A stretch of 64,000 nt of DNA from Belliella kenyensis (GTDB taxonomy: Bacteria; Bacteroidota; Bacteroidia; Cytophagales; Cyclobacteriaceae): positions 1 through 64,000 of the forward strand of contig NZ_JAKZGR010000012.1 in the NCBI RefSeq assembly GCF_022549675.1, written 5' to 3'. This document shows, one piece after another, positions 27,937-37,090 of this stretch (the first letter of the stretch is position 1; every line of letters begins with the position of its first letter). Below the pieces are notes generated by a model, which saw nothing but the letters and a program-made list of their open reading frames with translations, ran no database searches and was not told the origin of the DNA. The translations under genes were made by a program, and so were the position numbers.

Positions 27937-28584
27937 ATGTTTATATTAAATCATCAAAATACGATAGCCAATACTTTCTTAGCGGAAATAAGAGACACTG
28001 AAATTCAAACTGATCGACTTAGATTTCGAAAGAATTTAGAAAGACTCGGAGAAATTTTGGCATATGAATTATCAAAAAGTCTTCACTTCGAAACTAAAGA
28101 GATAACAACACCACTTGAGAAAACTGGTATAAATATCATCAAAACTCAACCAGTTTTGATCTGCGTATTAAGAGCTGCCAATCCGTTTTATCAAGGATTT
28201 CTAAATATTTTTGATCATTCAGACTCTGGGTTCATTGGAGCCTTCCGAACAGAAGAAAATAATGATAAGGAAGTATCCATTGAATTATCTTATCAAGCGG
28301 CGCCAGATATCACTGGTAAGGATATTATCATTATTGACCCCATGCTTGCCACTGGGAAATCTTTCGTAAAAACCGTGAAGGCGTTGCTTTGCAATGGTAC
28401 ACCAAAGACCATACATGTAGCTTCAGTAATAGCAGCTCCTGAAGGCGTGGCCTATATTAATGAACAGCTCGATGGGAATTTGAAACTTTGGACATGTGCT
28501 CTTGACACGAAGTTGAACGAAAAATCTTACATAGTACCTGGTCTAGGAGATGCGGGTGATTTGGCCTTTGGTTCTAAAATGTAA
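27937..28584 (+). CDS. upp: Uracil phosphoribosyltransferase
   Basis: A 215-residue enzyme converting uracil + PRPP to UMP. PRPP-binding signature IIIIDPMLATGKS at about 130-142; VCVLRAANPFYQGF-type segment near 75-90; C-terminal IVPGLGDAGDLAFG is the uracil-binding flexible-loop region. The frame continues up to 27901, but those codons lie inside the preceding terminator, so the ATG at 27937 is used. The CaCA antiporter gene begins 3 bp after its stop, suggesting an operon. Confidence 0.92.
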   Translation: MFILNHQNTIANTFLAEIRDTEIQTDRLRFRKNLERLGEILAYELSKSLHFETKEITTPLEKTGINIIKTQPVLICVLRAANPFYQGFLNIFDHSDSGFIGAFRTEENNDKEVSIELSYQAAPDITGKDIIIIDPMLATGKSFVKTVKALLCNGTPKTIHVASVIAAPEGVAYINEQLDGNLKLWTCALDTKLNEKSYIVPGLGDAGDLAFGSKM

Positions 28585-28587
28585 TAT

Positions 28588-29508
28588 ATGGTTTATTTCA
28601 TTCTTATAATAGGCTTGTTCATTCTGCTCTTAGGCGGGAAATTTTTGGTGGATGGTGCTTCATCAGTGGCATTAAAATTTGGACTTAGTCCAGGCTTGAT
28701 AGGGTTGACAGTAGTCGCCTTTGGAACATCTGCACCAGAACTGTTAGTGAGTATTAATGCGGCTATAAAAGGCACCAGTGACATTGCCATTGGAAATGTG
28801 GTTGGTTCAAATATCGCAAATATTAGTCTGGTTTTGGGAATCAGTGCCATCTTATATCCTATCATTTTACCAAAATCAGTTTTGAAGTTAGATTATATAA
28901 TTGCGCTTGTTGCAACTGCATTATTCTATCTACTTTCCTTGAACTTAGAAATCTCTCGAACTGAAGGCATCATACTGACAGTTCTCTTGGTAGCAGTCAA
29001 CCTATATATCTACCAAAAACTCAAGGGAGCTGACCAGAATGAAGAGATATCTGATCAAAAGCCCAAAAGCGGTATTTTATCTGTAGGTTTTCTTATCTTA
29101 GGAATCATCGGCTTATATTTTGGATCAGACATGTTTGTAGACTCAGCAGTCGAGATTTCTAGGGTATTCGGAGTAAGTGAGCGAGTGATAGGAGTGACAG
29201 TGATTGCTATAGGAACGAGCTTACCAGAGCTCACCACGTCTGTCATCGCTGCCATCAACAAAAAAACAGACATCGCCATAGGGAATATTCTGGGCAGTAA
29301 TATGATGAACATCTTTGGAATCATTGGAATCACAGCCATAGTTCAACCCATTCCTGTATCAGAACAATTTCTAAAGTCAGACTATATTTGGATGATTGGC
29401 CTAACCTTATTACTTTTTCCTATATTAAAATCCAAACTGAAAATCGCTAGAATTGAAGGAGGAATACTTCTTATTGCTTACTTAATTTATTTGATCACCA
29501 TACTATGA
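28588..29508 (+). CDS. CaCA-family calcium/sodium antiporter (YrbG-like)
   Basis: A 306-residue membrane protein of about ten helices with the two inverted alpha repeats of the cation/Ca2+ exchanger family: GTSAPELLVS with GNVVGSNIANI in the first half and GTSLPELTTS with GNILGSNMMNI in the second. The acidic residues in these repeats bind the exchanged cations. It follows upp by 3 bp and overlaps the next membrane-protein gene by 4 bp, so the three genes are probably cotranscribed. Confidence 0.93.
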   Translation: MVYFILIIGLFILLLGGKFLVDGASSVALKFGLSPGLIGLTVVAFGTSAPELLVSINAAIKGTSDIAIGNVVGSNIANISLVLGISAILYPIILPKSVLKLDYIIALVATALFYLLSLNLEISRTEGIILTVLLVAVNLYIYQKLKGADQNEEISDQKPKSGILSVGFLILGIIGLYFGSDMFVDSAVEISRVFGVSERVIGVTVIAIGTSLPELTTSVIAAINKKTDIAIGNILGSNMMNIFGIIGITAIVQPIPVSEQFLKSDYIWMIGLTLLLFPILKSKLKIARIEGGILLIAYLIYLITIL

Positions 29509-29963
29509 CAACCTATTTGATTAAGTTTTTCCTGATATACTTAAGTTGTCTTTTCAAGTTCGTTGCAGGTCCTATACTCGGGACAGCCGCAGGATATGGA
29601 TTGTGGGAGATAGTGCTCGTAAGTGTCTCAGGGCTGATGACTACAGTATTTTTATTTACCTATCTGGGAGAATGGATCAAAAGGAATTGGACTTTTAATC
29701 TCAGAAAAAAAAAGAAAAGGTTTAGTAAGAATTCTCGGCGAATCGTGAAGGTCTGGCAAAAATTCGGCCCAATTGGAATAGCAGCAATCACACCAATGCT
29801 ACTTACACCAATAGGTGGTACAATAGTCATGATTGCATTTCGAGTCGAGAAGAAAAAAGTATTCCTATACATGTTTGTGAGTGGAATGTTTTGGGCAATA
29901 ATACTAGGAGCATCTATTCAACAAATTCTAAACATCCCATACATTGGGGATCTAATCAGGTAG
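29505..29963 (+). CDS. Small integral membrane protein, possibly Sm_multidrug_ex-like
   Basis: A 152-residue protein with two N-terminal helices, a strongly basic cytoplasmic loop (RKKKKRFSKNSRR) and two C-terminal helices. The segment GPIGIAAITPMLLTPIGG followed by a basic RVEKKKVFLYM helix start resembles small multi-drug export (PF06695) or DedA-like proteins. I am not certain of the family. The start overlaps the end of the antiporter gene by 4 bp (ATGA), indicating translational coupling. Its 3' end overlaps the convergent serine dehydratase gene by 12 bp. Confidence 0.7.
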   Translation: MTTYLIKFFLIYLSCLFKFVAGPILGTAAGYGLWEIVLVSVSGLMTTVFLFTYLGEWIKRNWTFNLRKKKKRFSKNSRRIVKVWQKFGPIGIAAITPMLLTPIGGTIVMIAFRVEKKKVFLYMFVSGMFWAIILGASIQQILNIPYIGDLIR

Positions 29964-30860
29964 ATTTTCATCAGGTAGAATTTCAATATCTTGAATAAGT
30001 ACCTTCTTGGATATCTCTTGACCTGTGAGAGTGGCTGCTAAACCTCCCATTGCTGTTTCTTTGTATTTGCTTTCCATACTAGAACCTATTTCACCCATAG
30101 CTTCTACACACTCATCTACAGGTATAACTGCGCTCACGTTTGCCAAAGCTATCTGAGCGGAGCTATTTGCAATAGCTGCTGCACTCGCATTTCTTACCAC
30201 ACAAGGAACTTCCACTAGTCCAGCTACAGGATCACATACTAAGCCTAGCATACATTGTATGGTAATGGCTACAGCATTAAAAACCTGATCTATCTCACCA
30301 TCTAAACAATAAACCATCGCTCCAGCTGCCATTGCTGCTGCTGAACCTGTTTCAGCTTGACAACCTCCTACAGCTCCTGCTAGCGAAGCTTTCTCCTCTA
30401 TAATCAATGCAATACCTGCTCCAACCAAAAGTCCTTCTAGGATCTTTCTATCATCTAAACCGTGGATTTCTTGGAGTGTATAAAGTGTCCCCGGCAGAAT
30501 CCCTGAAGCTCCTGCTGTAGGTGCTGCCACAACTCTTCCCATGCATGAATTTACTTCCTTGGCTGCCAATGCCCTTGCTATCAATTTCTGAAAATCAGGA
30601 GAAAGAACACTTACGGGATGATTAAAAACTTTTTTCGCCCCATTTTTTATCATTCCTGATCTTGAGGTCATGTCTTCTGTAAGGCCTGTAGATACTGCCT
30701 CCTTCATGACATCATATGCCTGTTGTAATCCTTGCCAAATTGCGGCCTCATCCTTTCCCTTCTGTGTGACTTCATAAGCAATGACAGATTGGAAGAGGCT
30801 TTCTTGCTGCTCTTCACAATATTTTTTCCAACCTTTAAAACTATCAAAAAGAAAACTCAT
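29952..30860 (-). CDS. sdaAA: L-serine ammonia-lyase, iron-sulfur-dependent, alpha subunit
   Basis: A 302-residue protein converting serine to pyruvate and ammonia. It matches the alpha (cluster-binding) domain: NSCMGRVVAAPTAGASGILPG, GAVGGCQAETGSAAAMAAG and LGLVCDPVAGLVEVPC. C167, C209 and C220 have the 42/11 spacing of the 4Fe-4S ligands in fused bacterial enzymes. The beta domain found in single-chain enzymes is absent, so a separate beta subunit (not in this window) is expected. It is convergent with the small membrane protein gene, overlapping by 12 bp. Confidence 0.92.
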   Translation of the reverse strand: MSFLFDSFKGWKKYCEEQQESLFQSVIAYEVTQKGKDEAAIWQGLQQAYDVMKEAVSTGLTEDMTSRSGMIKNGAKKVFNHPVSVLSPDFQKLIARALAAKEVNSCMGRVVAAPTAGASGILPGTLYTLQEIHGLDDRKILEGLLVGAGIALIIEEKASLAGAVGGCQAETGSAAAMAAGAMVYCLDGEIDQVFNAVAITIQCMLGLVCDPVAGLVEVPCVVRNASAAAIANSSAQIALANVSAVIPVDECVEAMGEIGSSMESKYKETAMGGLAATLTGQEISKKVLIQDIEILPDENLPD

Positions 30861-30941
30861 AACAATTTGGGTTTATAATTTCTCAAATTTGAATAAAGAA
30901 GACCACAAATACAATCGAACAGGTGGTTATCTATAAAAACA

Positions 30942-30979
30942 AAAAAGTCAGTAGTGCTTTATATCACTACTGACTTTTT
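30942..30979 (-). terminator. Terminator after FKBP-like gene
   Basis: AAAAAGTCAGTAGTG / CACTACTGACTTTTT, a 15-bp perfect stem with an 8-nt loop and A/T runs on both flanks. It is 38 bp after the stop of the sigma-factor operon and separates it from the serine dehydratase gene. Confidence 0.88.
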
Positions 30980-31016
30980 AATAAGAGATTGTGGAAATTA
31001 ATAATATATCAGAGCT

Positions 31017-31967
31017 TTATTTGATTTCCTTGATTTTAGCCTTAAAGTATATTGGTTCAAATGGCCTTGCAGCTACTGAGATAGCATTTCTGGAAAACAA
31101 ATCCCTTCTTATGGCAAAGGGAAAAATCTGAGTGCTGCCCCCAAAGCCTTCATGAGAAGGTACAAATACCTCCACCTCTTGACCTACTTTTACATCTTTT
31201 AAGGCAACATCTAAAAATTTAAGATTTCCTTGAGCACCAATTCTTGAAGTAAATGGTGAGTTCTCATTTGATTTGGATATGACTGTACTTTCTCCCAACT
31301 GCTTCAACTCAAATTCAAAAGACACATTATCATTGGCTTTTGAAACTTTTTCTCCCTCACCTTCTCCCAATACCTTGATAAATACTCCATCACTAAGCCT
31401 TTCAAATCCTTCCAGGTTATTTTCTGCAATATAGCTCTCAATGATTCCTCTTTCGAGTGTTTTTACAGCACTTTCTGGATATACCTTTGCATACTTTACT
31501 GTGATTACTAGATTGGCACCCACCGTGATCAACTGCTCAAAGCTATACTCAGAATATGCCAAATAAGATGGTGAATATAACTTAAGCACTTCTCCTTCTT
31601 TTGCAATTCCAGCTGCAAAATTGATAACTCTGGGTATCAACCCTCCATCTGTATGCTTGAACAATCGGGGCAACTTTGATTCATCCATGTATGTTTCAAT
31701 CAACTGTCCATCTGTTGTTTTAATTTCATAATATACACCCACTATATCGTTGTTGACGATTTGATTACCAATATCGCTTGTTTGCGTCTTTTGGTAATAA
31801 AATCCAAGCGGACTTTCAATTGCATTTACACTATTTCGCTCTAAGTAATTTTGGAGCAAGCGATTGTCTCGCTCTACTATCCTCTCGTAGTCTGACTCTG
31901 TGTCAGGCATACATGCAACAATCATCGCCATCCATATCAGTAATATAGGCAATTGTAGAAATCTCAT
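31017..31967 (-). CDS. Lipoprotein with FKBP-type peptidyl-prolyl isomerase-like domains
   Basis: A 316-residue lipoprotein. The signal sequence ends in a lipobox (MIVAC, acylated C19). Two FKBP-like halves follow, about 60-165 and 185-316; each shows the order of a substrate-facing strand, a 'D.V.V.Y..KT.DG'-type start and a closing 'V.VKY..V' strand. Several active-site aromatics are not obvious, so catalytic activity is uncertain; a chaperone-like role in the periplasm is possible. It is the last gene of a three-gene unit with an ECF sigma factor and a barrel-fused membrane protein (8-bp gap). Confidence 0.75.
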   Translation of the reverse strand: MRFLQLPILLIWMAMIVACMPDTESDYERIVERDNRLLQNYLERNSVNAIESPLGFYYQKTQTSDIGNQIVNNDIVGVYYEIKTTDGQLIETYMDESKLPRLFKHTDGGLIPRVINFAAGIAKEGEVLKLYSPSYLAYSEYSFEQLITVGANLVITVKYAKVYPESAVKTLERGIIESYIAENNLEGFERLSDGVFIKVLGEGEGEKVSKANDNVSFEFELKQLGESTVISKSNENSPFTSRIGAQGNLKFLDVALKDVKVGQEVEVFVPSHEGFGGSTQIFPFAIRRDLFSRNAISVAARPFEPIYFKAKIKEIK

Positions 31968-31975
31968 ACTTTATG

Positions 31976-33379
31976 TTATTTTTTAAATTGAAAATTCATC
32001 CTTAAGTTCAATCCACCTATGGCAAATTGCTGATTCACGAAAGTCTGTCCACCCACAGACATTTTATAAAATGGCTCCAAAGATAAGTATGTGCCATTTT
32101 TTAGATTATATTCATAACCAAGCGAAAAATTAACCATCTGACCAATATTCCCCTCACTATTCTCAGCATTATCTGATGGGGTAGATGTCTCAACAAATGT
32201 TTGTGTTGAGACTTGAGAGTTTGACATAAGTCCAGCGGTCATGAAATTCGCAGATGTGAATGTACCCACATTTCTTTGATTTAAATAAACCATGTTTGAT
32301 ACCCCAGTGATCAGGTAAATTCCAGTTTTATTGTTCTCTAGTACTTTATACTTGAGGTTTATTGGAAGCTCTAATTGACCAAAGCTTAACTCATATGAAG
32401 CATTGACAAAGTTACTACTGAAACTAAGCATCCTACTATTATCTGCTTGCTGCGCTATAGGGCCGCTCGCCGCAATTACATTATTATTTACCACAGGGGT
32501 TATATTTTGTCTTGCGTAAGCAAGCCCAACATCAATCTTGAGTCTCTTCGAGAATGAAAATTCTGAAAGTACTCCCGCACCCAGATTTAAGCTCTGATTG
32601 GCATTCGAGATTGATTGAGGAGCAAGCATGAGACCAAGTCTCATGGGGTTGCTTGCTGTCTCATTGACTTTTTCTTTAGACATTTTTTCCTCCAAACCTT
32701 CTTTCAACCAGGCTTCTATCGAATGCTGCGCATCCTTTTCCTCTTGAGCTATAAACGAATGCTTGAGAAAATCTGGCTGCTCAGAACTCACTTTAATATC
32801 TTCTGAAAGGATCTCAGTTTTAGGTAAAATCTCAGTAACTAATTTTTCAAACTCTTCAGAGGTAGTTTGTCTGATTGGAACATTGGGAGGTGTCAGATCT
32901 TCATTTTCAATCTTTACAATCCCACTTTCTGTATTGTCCAAATTTGGTACTGGTGTGCTTTTTTTCTTCACAACCTCCCCAAACTCCGAATCCTTCTCAA
33001 ATGTATTTTTCATCGATGGCTCATCCTTATCCACTTTTGGATTAAGCGATCTATTTAAAGCTAGCTCATCCTCTACTTTAGGCAATTGGTATTCATCATG
33101 ATGATTGGATTGCTCAGATATAGGATACTCATCCATTGCTTTGAATGAATGCACGGGGGAGCTTTGATCATCAAGCTGAATGTATAGGAATAGTGCTACG
33201 ACTATGGCCGCAGCTATACCAGAAGCCCAAGGCAACCATACCTTAAGCAGGGAAGGTGGAGTTTCTCCGAAATATGCACCTGAGAATTTCTCCCACTGTT
33301 GTGGGTCAAAAGGCTCATGATGGTCTTCAAAGGAGTCCTTGATTTTATTTACTAATTTTTTATCGAACTGCTCCTTCAT
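31976..33379 (-). CDS. Dual-membrane protein: cytoplasmic anti-sigma-like N-terminus, one TM helix, C-terminal barrel
   Basis: A 467-residue protein with no signal peptide. Residues 1-45 are charged and soluble (DPQQWEKF region). A single hydrophobic helix spans about 47-67. A long, charged, Ser/Thr/Glu/Lys-rich and probably disordered linker covers 68-240. The last 220 residues are amphipathic strands (LGLMLAPQS, KIDVGLAYARQ, ELPINLKYKVL, VNFSLGYEYNL, LNLRMNFQFKK) resembling a small outer-membrane barrel. It overlaps the ECF sigma gene by 20 bp. This matches the dual-membrane-spanning anti-sigma (Dma) design reported in Bacteroides. The architecture is visible; sigma-factor inhibition is inferred. 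Confidence 0.7.
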   Translation of the reverse strand: MKEQFDKKLVNKIKDSFEDHHEPFDPQQWEKFSGAYFGETPPSLLKVWLPWASGIAAAIVVALFLYIQLDDQSSPVHSFKAMDEYPISEQSNHHDEYQLPKVEDELALNRSLNPKVDKDEPSMKNTFEKDSEFGEVVKKKSTPVPNLDNTESGIVKIENEDLTPPNVPIRQTTSEEFEKLVTEILPKTEILSEDIKVSSEQPDFLKHSFIAQEEKDAQHSIEAWLKEGLEEKMSKEKVNETASNPMRLGLMLAPQSISNANQSLNLGAGVLSEFSFSKRLKIDVGLAYARQNITPVVNNNVIAASGPIAQQADNSRMLSFSSNFVNASYELSFGQLELPINLKYKVLENNKTGIYLITGVSNMVYLNQRNVGTFTSANFMTAGLMSNSQVSTQTFVETSTPSDNAENSEGNIGQMVNFSLGYEYNLKNGTYLSLEPFYKMSVGGQTFVNQQFAIGGLNLRMNFQFKK

Positions 33380-33908
33380 TATTAATTTGGTTTACAGCAT
33401 TGATTTTGTCTCTTAAGCATTGCTTAGCGCGAGCCAGGTGTGTCCTGGATGTGCTGGCAGGAATTCCCAATTTCTCTCCTATTTCGTTGTGAGCATACCC
33501 TTCAATTTCATACATATTGAAGACGATTCTCAGCATTTCGGGAAGTTCTCTTAGAAGCTTTAGAATATCCTCTTTCGATAGGTGGTCTATAGCTTCGGGG
33601 TTGAGGCTTTCCATTTCTACTTTTTCAATATCCATGACAGCATAATGCTTCACAGTTTTCCTATAGTAATCAATTGAAGTATTTACAATAATCCTTCTAA
33701 ACCAACCCTTGAATGAATTGCTATCTTGATATTGATTGATTTTATCAAACATCTTCATAAAGCTATCATTCACAATTTCACAAGATTCATCTCTAGAATT
33801 GGAATATCGAAGTGCAATGCTCATAGCATAGCCATAGAAATGCTTGTAAAGCATTTCTATGGCTTTTTTATCACCTTTTTTTGCTTTTTGAATAAGATGT
33901 TGTTCCAA
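33360..33908 (-). CDS. ECF-type RNA polymerase sigma factor
   Basis: A 182-residue sigma-70 family protein of ECF type. Region 2 (about 10-75: KAIEMLYKHFYGYAMSIAL, FKGWFRRIIVNTSIDYYRK) recognises the -10 element. Region 4 (about 112-165: LPEMLRIVFNMYEIEGYAHNEIGEKLGIPASTSRTHLARAK) is a helix-turn-helix for the -35 element. Regions 1.1 and 3 are absent. It is first in the operon and overlaps the downstream membrane-barrel gene by 20 bp. The regulon is unknown; autoregulation is common for such operons but no matching promoter was identified. Confidence 0.93.
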   Translation of the reverse strand: MEQHLIQKAKKGDKKAIEMLYKHFYGYAMSIALRYSNSRDESCEIVNDSFMKMFDKINQYQDSNSFKGWFRRIIVNTSIDYYRKTVKHYAVMDIEKVEMESLNPEAIDHLSKEDILKLLRELPEMLRIVFNMYEIEGYAHNEIGEKLGIPASTSRTHLARAKQCLRDKINAVNQINNEGAVR

Positions 33909-33992
33909 TGAAACGGGTTAATTTTACACTGTCTATAATACTAGACGCAATGCCAGATAAAAATGCTACAAGGTTCTAAAAAATAATTACAA

Positions 33993-34397
33993 TCAAAATC
34001 CAAATTCTATAGTTTGCTTGATTGCAGGGTCCAAGCTTAATGCTACTGGGCAAGTAAGGGCTGCATTTTTTAATTTTTGAATTTTCTTATGATCCGTGAC
34101 AGGATTGACCCAGACAAATTTGACAATTATTTCTGCAATTTTTCTTGGGTCAGAGCTCATGATTTTGGTGATCTCCCAGCTCAAGCCATCTAAAGAAATC
34201 TCATCACGCTCTGCAACTATACCCATGATAGTGACCATACAGCTACCAAGTGCTGCGGCTACAAGGTCAGTAGGAGAAAAAGCCTCTCCTTTGCCATTGT
34301 TATCAACAGGAGCATCACTGATTATTTTTGTTCCAGATTGGACATGCTCCATCTCTGTTCTGAGATTTCCAAGGTATGTACTTTTTATAGTTGGCAT
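33993..34397 (-). CDS. OsmC-family protein
   Basis: A 134-residue protein of normal OsmC/YhfA size. Two conserved redox cysteines are present: C53 in AALGSCMVTIMG and C116 in LTCPVALSLDP. OsmC/Ohr proteins reduce organic peroxides through these cysteines; the YhfA-like branch has no proven substrate. The frame can be read from a GTG two codons upstream (34403), but the ATG at 34397 gives the standard MPTIKSTY start. It is a single gene divergent from the barrel protein at 34465. Confidence 0.9.
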   Translation of the reverse strand: MPTIKSTYLGNLRTEMEHVQSGTKIISDAPVDNNGKGEAFSPTDLVAAALGSCMVTIMGIVAERDEISLDGLSWEITKIMSSDPRKIAEIIVKFVWVNPVTDHKKIQKLKNAALTCPVALSLDPAIKQTIEFGF

Positions 34398-34464
34398 AAA
34401 CACTTACTTTTAAAATCGGTTTAGTAACTTAGGGTTAAAATTAGCGTTATATTCCTGATTAACT

Positions 34465-35196
34465 ATGATAAAAGCGACGAAATATTTATTATCAGGGTTT
34501 TTGACATTGCTCAGCATGGTCACTTTTGCCCAGAGGGAAGATACAGGCAACTACGAATATGATCGAGAGTTGTTTTTTGGAATTAATAAAAACACCAATG
34601 GAGGCCTTATAGGTGGTTTTTCTTTTAAAGCTGGGTACAAAATTGAAGAAGATAAGTTCCAATTCTTCGGACTTGATTTGGCGAATGTAAAGAACCCAAA
34701 AGAAGTTCGATTCACACCTGTCACTGGGAACTCTTTTATCATTGGTAAATCTAATTACTTATACAGTATCCGGCCATACTATGGAAGAGAAGTAGTATTT
34801 TTCAAAAAAGCACCGCAACAAGGAGTTCAAATCTCTGCCCTTGCAGCAGTCGGTCCCTCCATAGGTGTAATTGCACCATACTATATAGAGGATTTCATTA
34901 ATAGGTTCGAGACAGTTAGAGAACAATATGACCCTAATAAACACACCAACTTTAGAAATATTTTAGGTCCGGGAAGAATATTTGAAGGCATAAGTGAGTC
35001 TGAGATAGCCATAGGTGCAAATGCAAAAGCGGCTCTTTTCTTCGAATTTGGCACTTTTAAATCTAGCGCCGTAGGATTGGAACTTGGTTACCAAATTGAG
35101 GGTTTTAACAAAGAAATAGTACTCATACCAACTGCTGAAAATAGGCAAATATACCAATCAGCCTATTTCACTTTGTTTTATGGGTTCAGGAAGTAA
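34465..35196 (+). CDS. Secreted outer membrane beta-barrel-like protein, function unknown
   Basis: A 243-residue protein with a signal peptide (about 1-22, ending TFAQ). The mature part alternates strands such as GGLIGGFSFKAGYKI, FQFFGLDLANV, VQISALAAVGPSIGV and AVGLELGYQIEGF, and ends in YFTLFYGFRK, a C-terminal aromatic strand typical of outer-membrane barrels. No known family was recognised. It is 70 bp upstream of lipA, but lipA appears to have its own promoter. Confidence 0.65.
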   Translation: MIKATKYLLSGFLTLLSMVTFAQREDTGNYEYDRELFFGINKNTNGGLIGGFSFKAGYKIEEDKFQFFGLDLANVKNPKEVRFTPVTGNSFIIGKSNYLYSIRPYYGREVVFFKKAPQQGVQISALAAVGPSIGVIAPYYIEDFINRFETVREQYDPNKHTNFRNILGPGRIFEGISESEIAIGANAKAALFFEFGTFKSSAVGLELGYQIEGFNKEIVLIPTAENRQIYQSAYFTLFYGFRK

Positions 35197-35207
35197 TAAA
35201 TCCACAA

Positions 35208-35239
35208 TTGGGTTTATATGGCATTAAAGTTTAATTTTG
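35208..35239 (+). promoter_or_regulatory. Candidate lipA promoter
   Basis: TTG (35208-35210), a 21-bp spacer and TAATTTTG (35232-35239) fit the Bacteroidota -33/-7 arrangement TTG-N17/23-TAnnTTTG. The expected transcription start is about 20 bp before the lipA ATG. Confidence 0.5.
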
Positions 35240-35266
35240 TGCTATCTATCTAATTAAGACAAAGAG

Positions 35267-36145
35267 ATGATCGAATTACCAGTAATTTCCGAAGAGGCAA
35301 CCAGAAGAAAAAAACCTGACTGGCTTAGGGTAAAGCTTCCGGTGGGAAAAGAATATGCAAAAGTCAGAAAACTTGTAGATCAGCATAAGCTTCATACAAT
35401 ATGTGAGAGTGGAAATTGTCCAAATATGGGTGAATGCTGGGGGGCAGGCACAGCTACTTTCATGATTTTGGGAAATGTGTGTACTCGATCGTGTTCATTC
35501 TGCGCTGTAGCCACAGGAAGACCACCAGAGTATGATATGGATGAGCCAAGACGTGTAGCTGAGGCTATACAGCTCATGGGAGTAAAACACGCCGTCATCA
35601 CATCTGTAAATAGAGACGAACTGAAAGATAGGGGAGCTGAGATTTGGTATCAAACTGTAGTGGAAACCAAAAAACTATCCCCTGAAACAACCATAGAAAC
35701 CCTCATCCCAGACGTAAAATCTAATTGGGATGCTTTGTACAGAATGATAGAAGGAGGTCAAGAAGTAGTATCTCACAATATGGAAACTGTAGAAAGCCTA
35801 TATAGAAGAGTACGACCTCAAGCTAAATATACCAGATCTCTAGAGCAAATCAAGCTCACAAAAGAATATGGAAAGAGAACCAAGACTGGCATTATGCTTG
35901 GCTTAGGTGAAAAACAAGATGAAGTTTTTAAAGCTATGGATGATTTAGCCGCTCATGGCTGCGATATCTTGACACTTGGGCAATACCTACAACCTACCAA
36001 AATGCACATTGAAGTAGCAGAATTTATACATCCAGACACATTTGCACTTTATAGAGAAGAAGGGCTGAAGAGAGGATTGAAGTATGTAGAGTCAGGCCCA
36101 CTGGTAAGATCTTCGTATCATGCTGAGAGACATGTTAATGTTTGA
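35267..36145 (+). CDS. lipA: Lipoyl synthase
   Basis: A 292-residue radical SAM enzyme that inserts two sulfurs into octanoyl groups on lipoyl domains. The auxiliary cluster ligands are C46, C51 and C57 ([13 protein letters not shown]). The radical-SAM cluster ligands are C72, C76 and C79 (CTRSCSFC). The C-terminal RSSYHAERH contains the conserved RSSY ligand serine. Length and all motifs are normal for the family. A terminator follows 54 bp downstream; lipB is not in the window. Confidence 0.97.
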   Translation: MIELPVISEEATRRKKPDWLRVKLPVGKEYAKVRKLVDQHKLHTICESGNCPNMGECWGAGTATFMILGNVCTRSCSFCAVATGRPPEYDMDEPRRVAEAIQLMGVKHAVITSVNRDELKDRGAEIWYQTVVETKKLSPETTIETLIPDVKSNWDALYRMIEGGQEVVSHNMETVESLYRRVRPQAKYTRSLEQIKLTKEYGKRTKTGIMLGLGEKQDEVFKAMDDLAAHGCDILTLGQYLQPTKMHIEVAEFIHPDTFALYREEGLKRGLKYVESGPLVRSSYHAERHVNV

Positions 36146-36199
36146 TCATTACAAGCTTTAAACGAGCCTCTTTTACATCTTAAAGGTGCCTAGAAAAGT

Positions 36200-36235
36200 A
36201 AAACCCTGCATTTGAAGAATGTAGGGTTTTATTTT
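36200..36235 (+). terminator. Terminator after lipA
   Basis: 13-bp stem AAAACCCTGCATT / AATGTAGGGTTTT (one G-U pair) with a 5-nt loop, then ATTTTT. It sits between the convergent lipA and UPF0158-like genes. Confidence 0.85.
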
Positions 36236-36270
36236 TGTGCTATTTCAAGTGTTTCAGAGACTTGAGCATA

Positions 36271-36708
36271 CTATTCATCTGAATAATTAAAAGAATCGAT
36301 TTGCTCCAATACCCAATCCTTATATTTTTCTAGCTTATACTCTGACCACTTCTCTTTATACTTAGAATCTTCAATGAGAAATTTAAATCCAGTTGCAGCT
36401 TTTGGCTTACTCAATGCATTAAACAGTTCATCTTGAAAGCCTTTTTCTTTGACTATTTTCTCAACAAACCTCTCCATAACTTGATGCTCTTGATTGGCTT
36501 CTAGCTTGGTGAATTCTGCAAAATTGTCTGGATCATCATCTATTTCATCTAATACGTCCTCTTCTTCAGGAGTCAGATCATAGTTAAAGTAATCCTCATC
36601 ATCGGGCAAATGATGAATTTTTTTATTGTTTAGCTGATAAAAGCAAATCATGCCCTTTTGCAGTAGACCTGCAATTTTTTCAATTTCTTGTCCTGTGAGG
36701 GTTAACAT
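36271..36708 (-). CDS. UPF0158-family protein
   Basis: A 145-residue soluble acidic protein. The DPDNFAEFTKLEANQEHQVMERFVEKI segment, then FQDELFNALSKPKAATGFKFLIEDS and KEKWSEYKLEKYKDWVLEQI, match the UPF0158 (PF03682) pattern. Function is unknown. The frame extends to 36762, but the ATG at 36708 (MLTLTGQEIEKIAGLL) gives normal family length and no odd hydrophobic N-terminus. Confidence 0.8.
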   Translation of the reverse strand: MLTLTGQEIEKIAGLLQKGMICFYQLNNKKIHHLPDDEDYFNYDLTPEEEDVLDEIDDDPDNFAEFTKLEANQEHQVMERFVEKIVKEKGFQDELFNALSKPKAATGFKFLIEDSKYKEKWSEYKLEKYKDWVLEQIDSFNYSDE

Positions 36709-37090
36709 CTTAGGTTGGCAATAAAATTTTGAGAAAATTAAGTAACTGATATTTAAAATCAAACTATTTCACAATCCCAATTATAAATTTTTTCAAATCA
36801 ATTTATTCTTACATTAACTTATCCAGTAAAAAAATTGATTTGAAGGCTCTAAACACAATAATGTGTAAAACAACCTAACCCTAAACTTGTTTAATTTCGT
36901 CGAGATAAATGTATTTATTTTTTTTAATAATCAGTTTTTAAAGCAGAAGAAGTAGTACATTCAATCACTAGATTACTTCGGAATTCCTATGAACAAGTAC
37001 TAAAATCTATATCGAAATCGTCAAAACACTTCATTTGATTTGGTTATTGATACGCTTGCAGGTACGCATATACAGGTGGCCCATATCACA
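36709..37090. other. Intergenic region, about 380 bp
   Basis: AT-rich spacer between the UPF0158 gene and cdd. No RNA gene, coding frame, strong hairpin or exact TAnnTTTG element on either strand was found. Confidence 0.4.
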
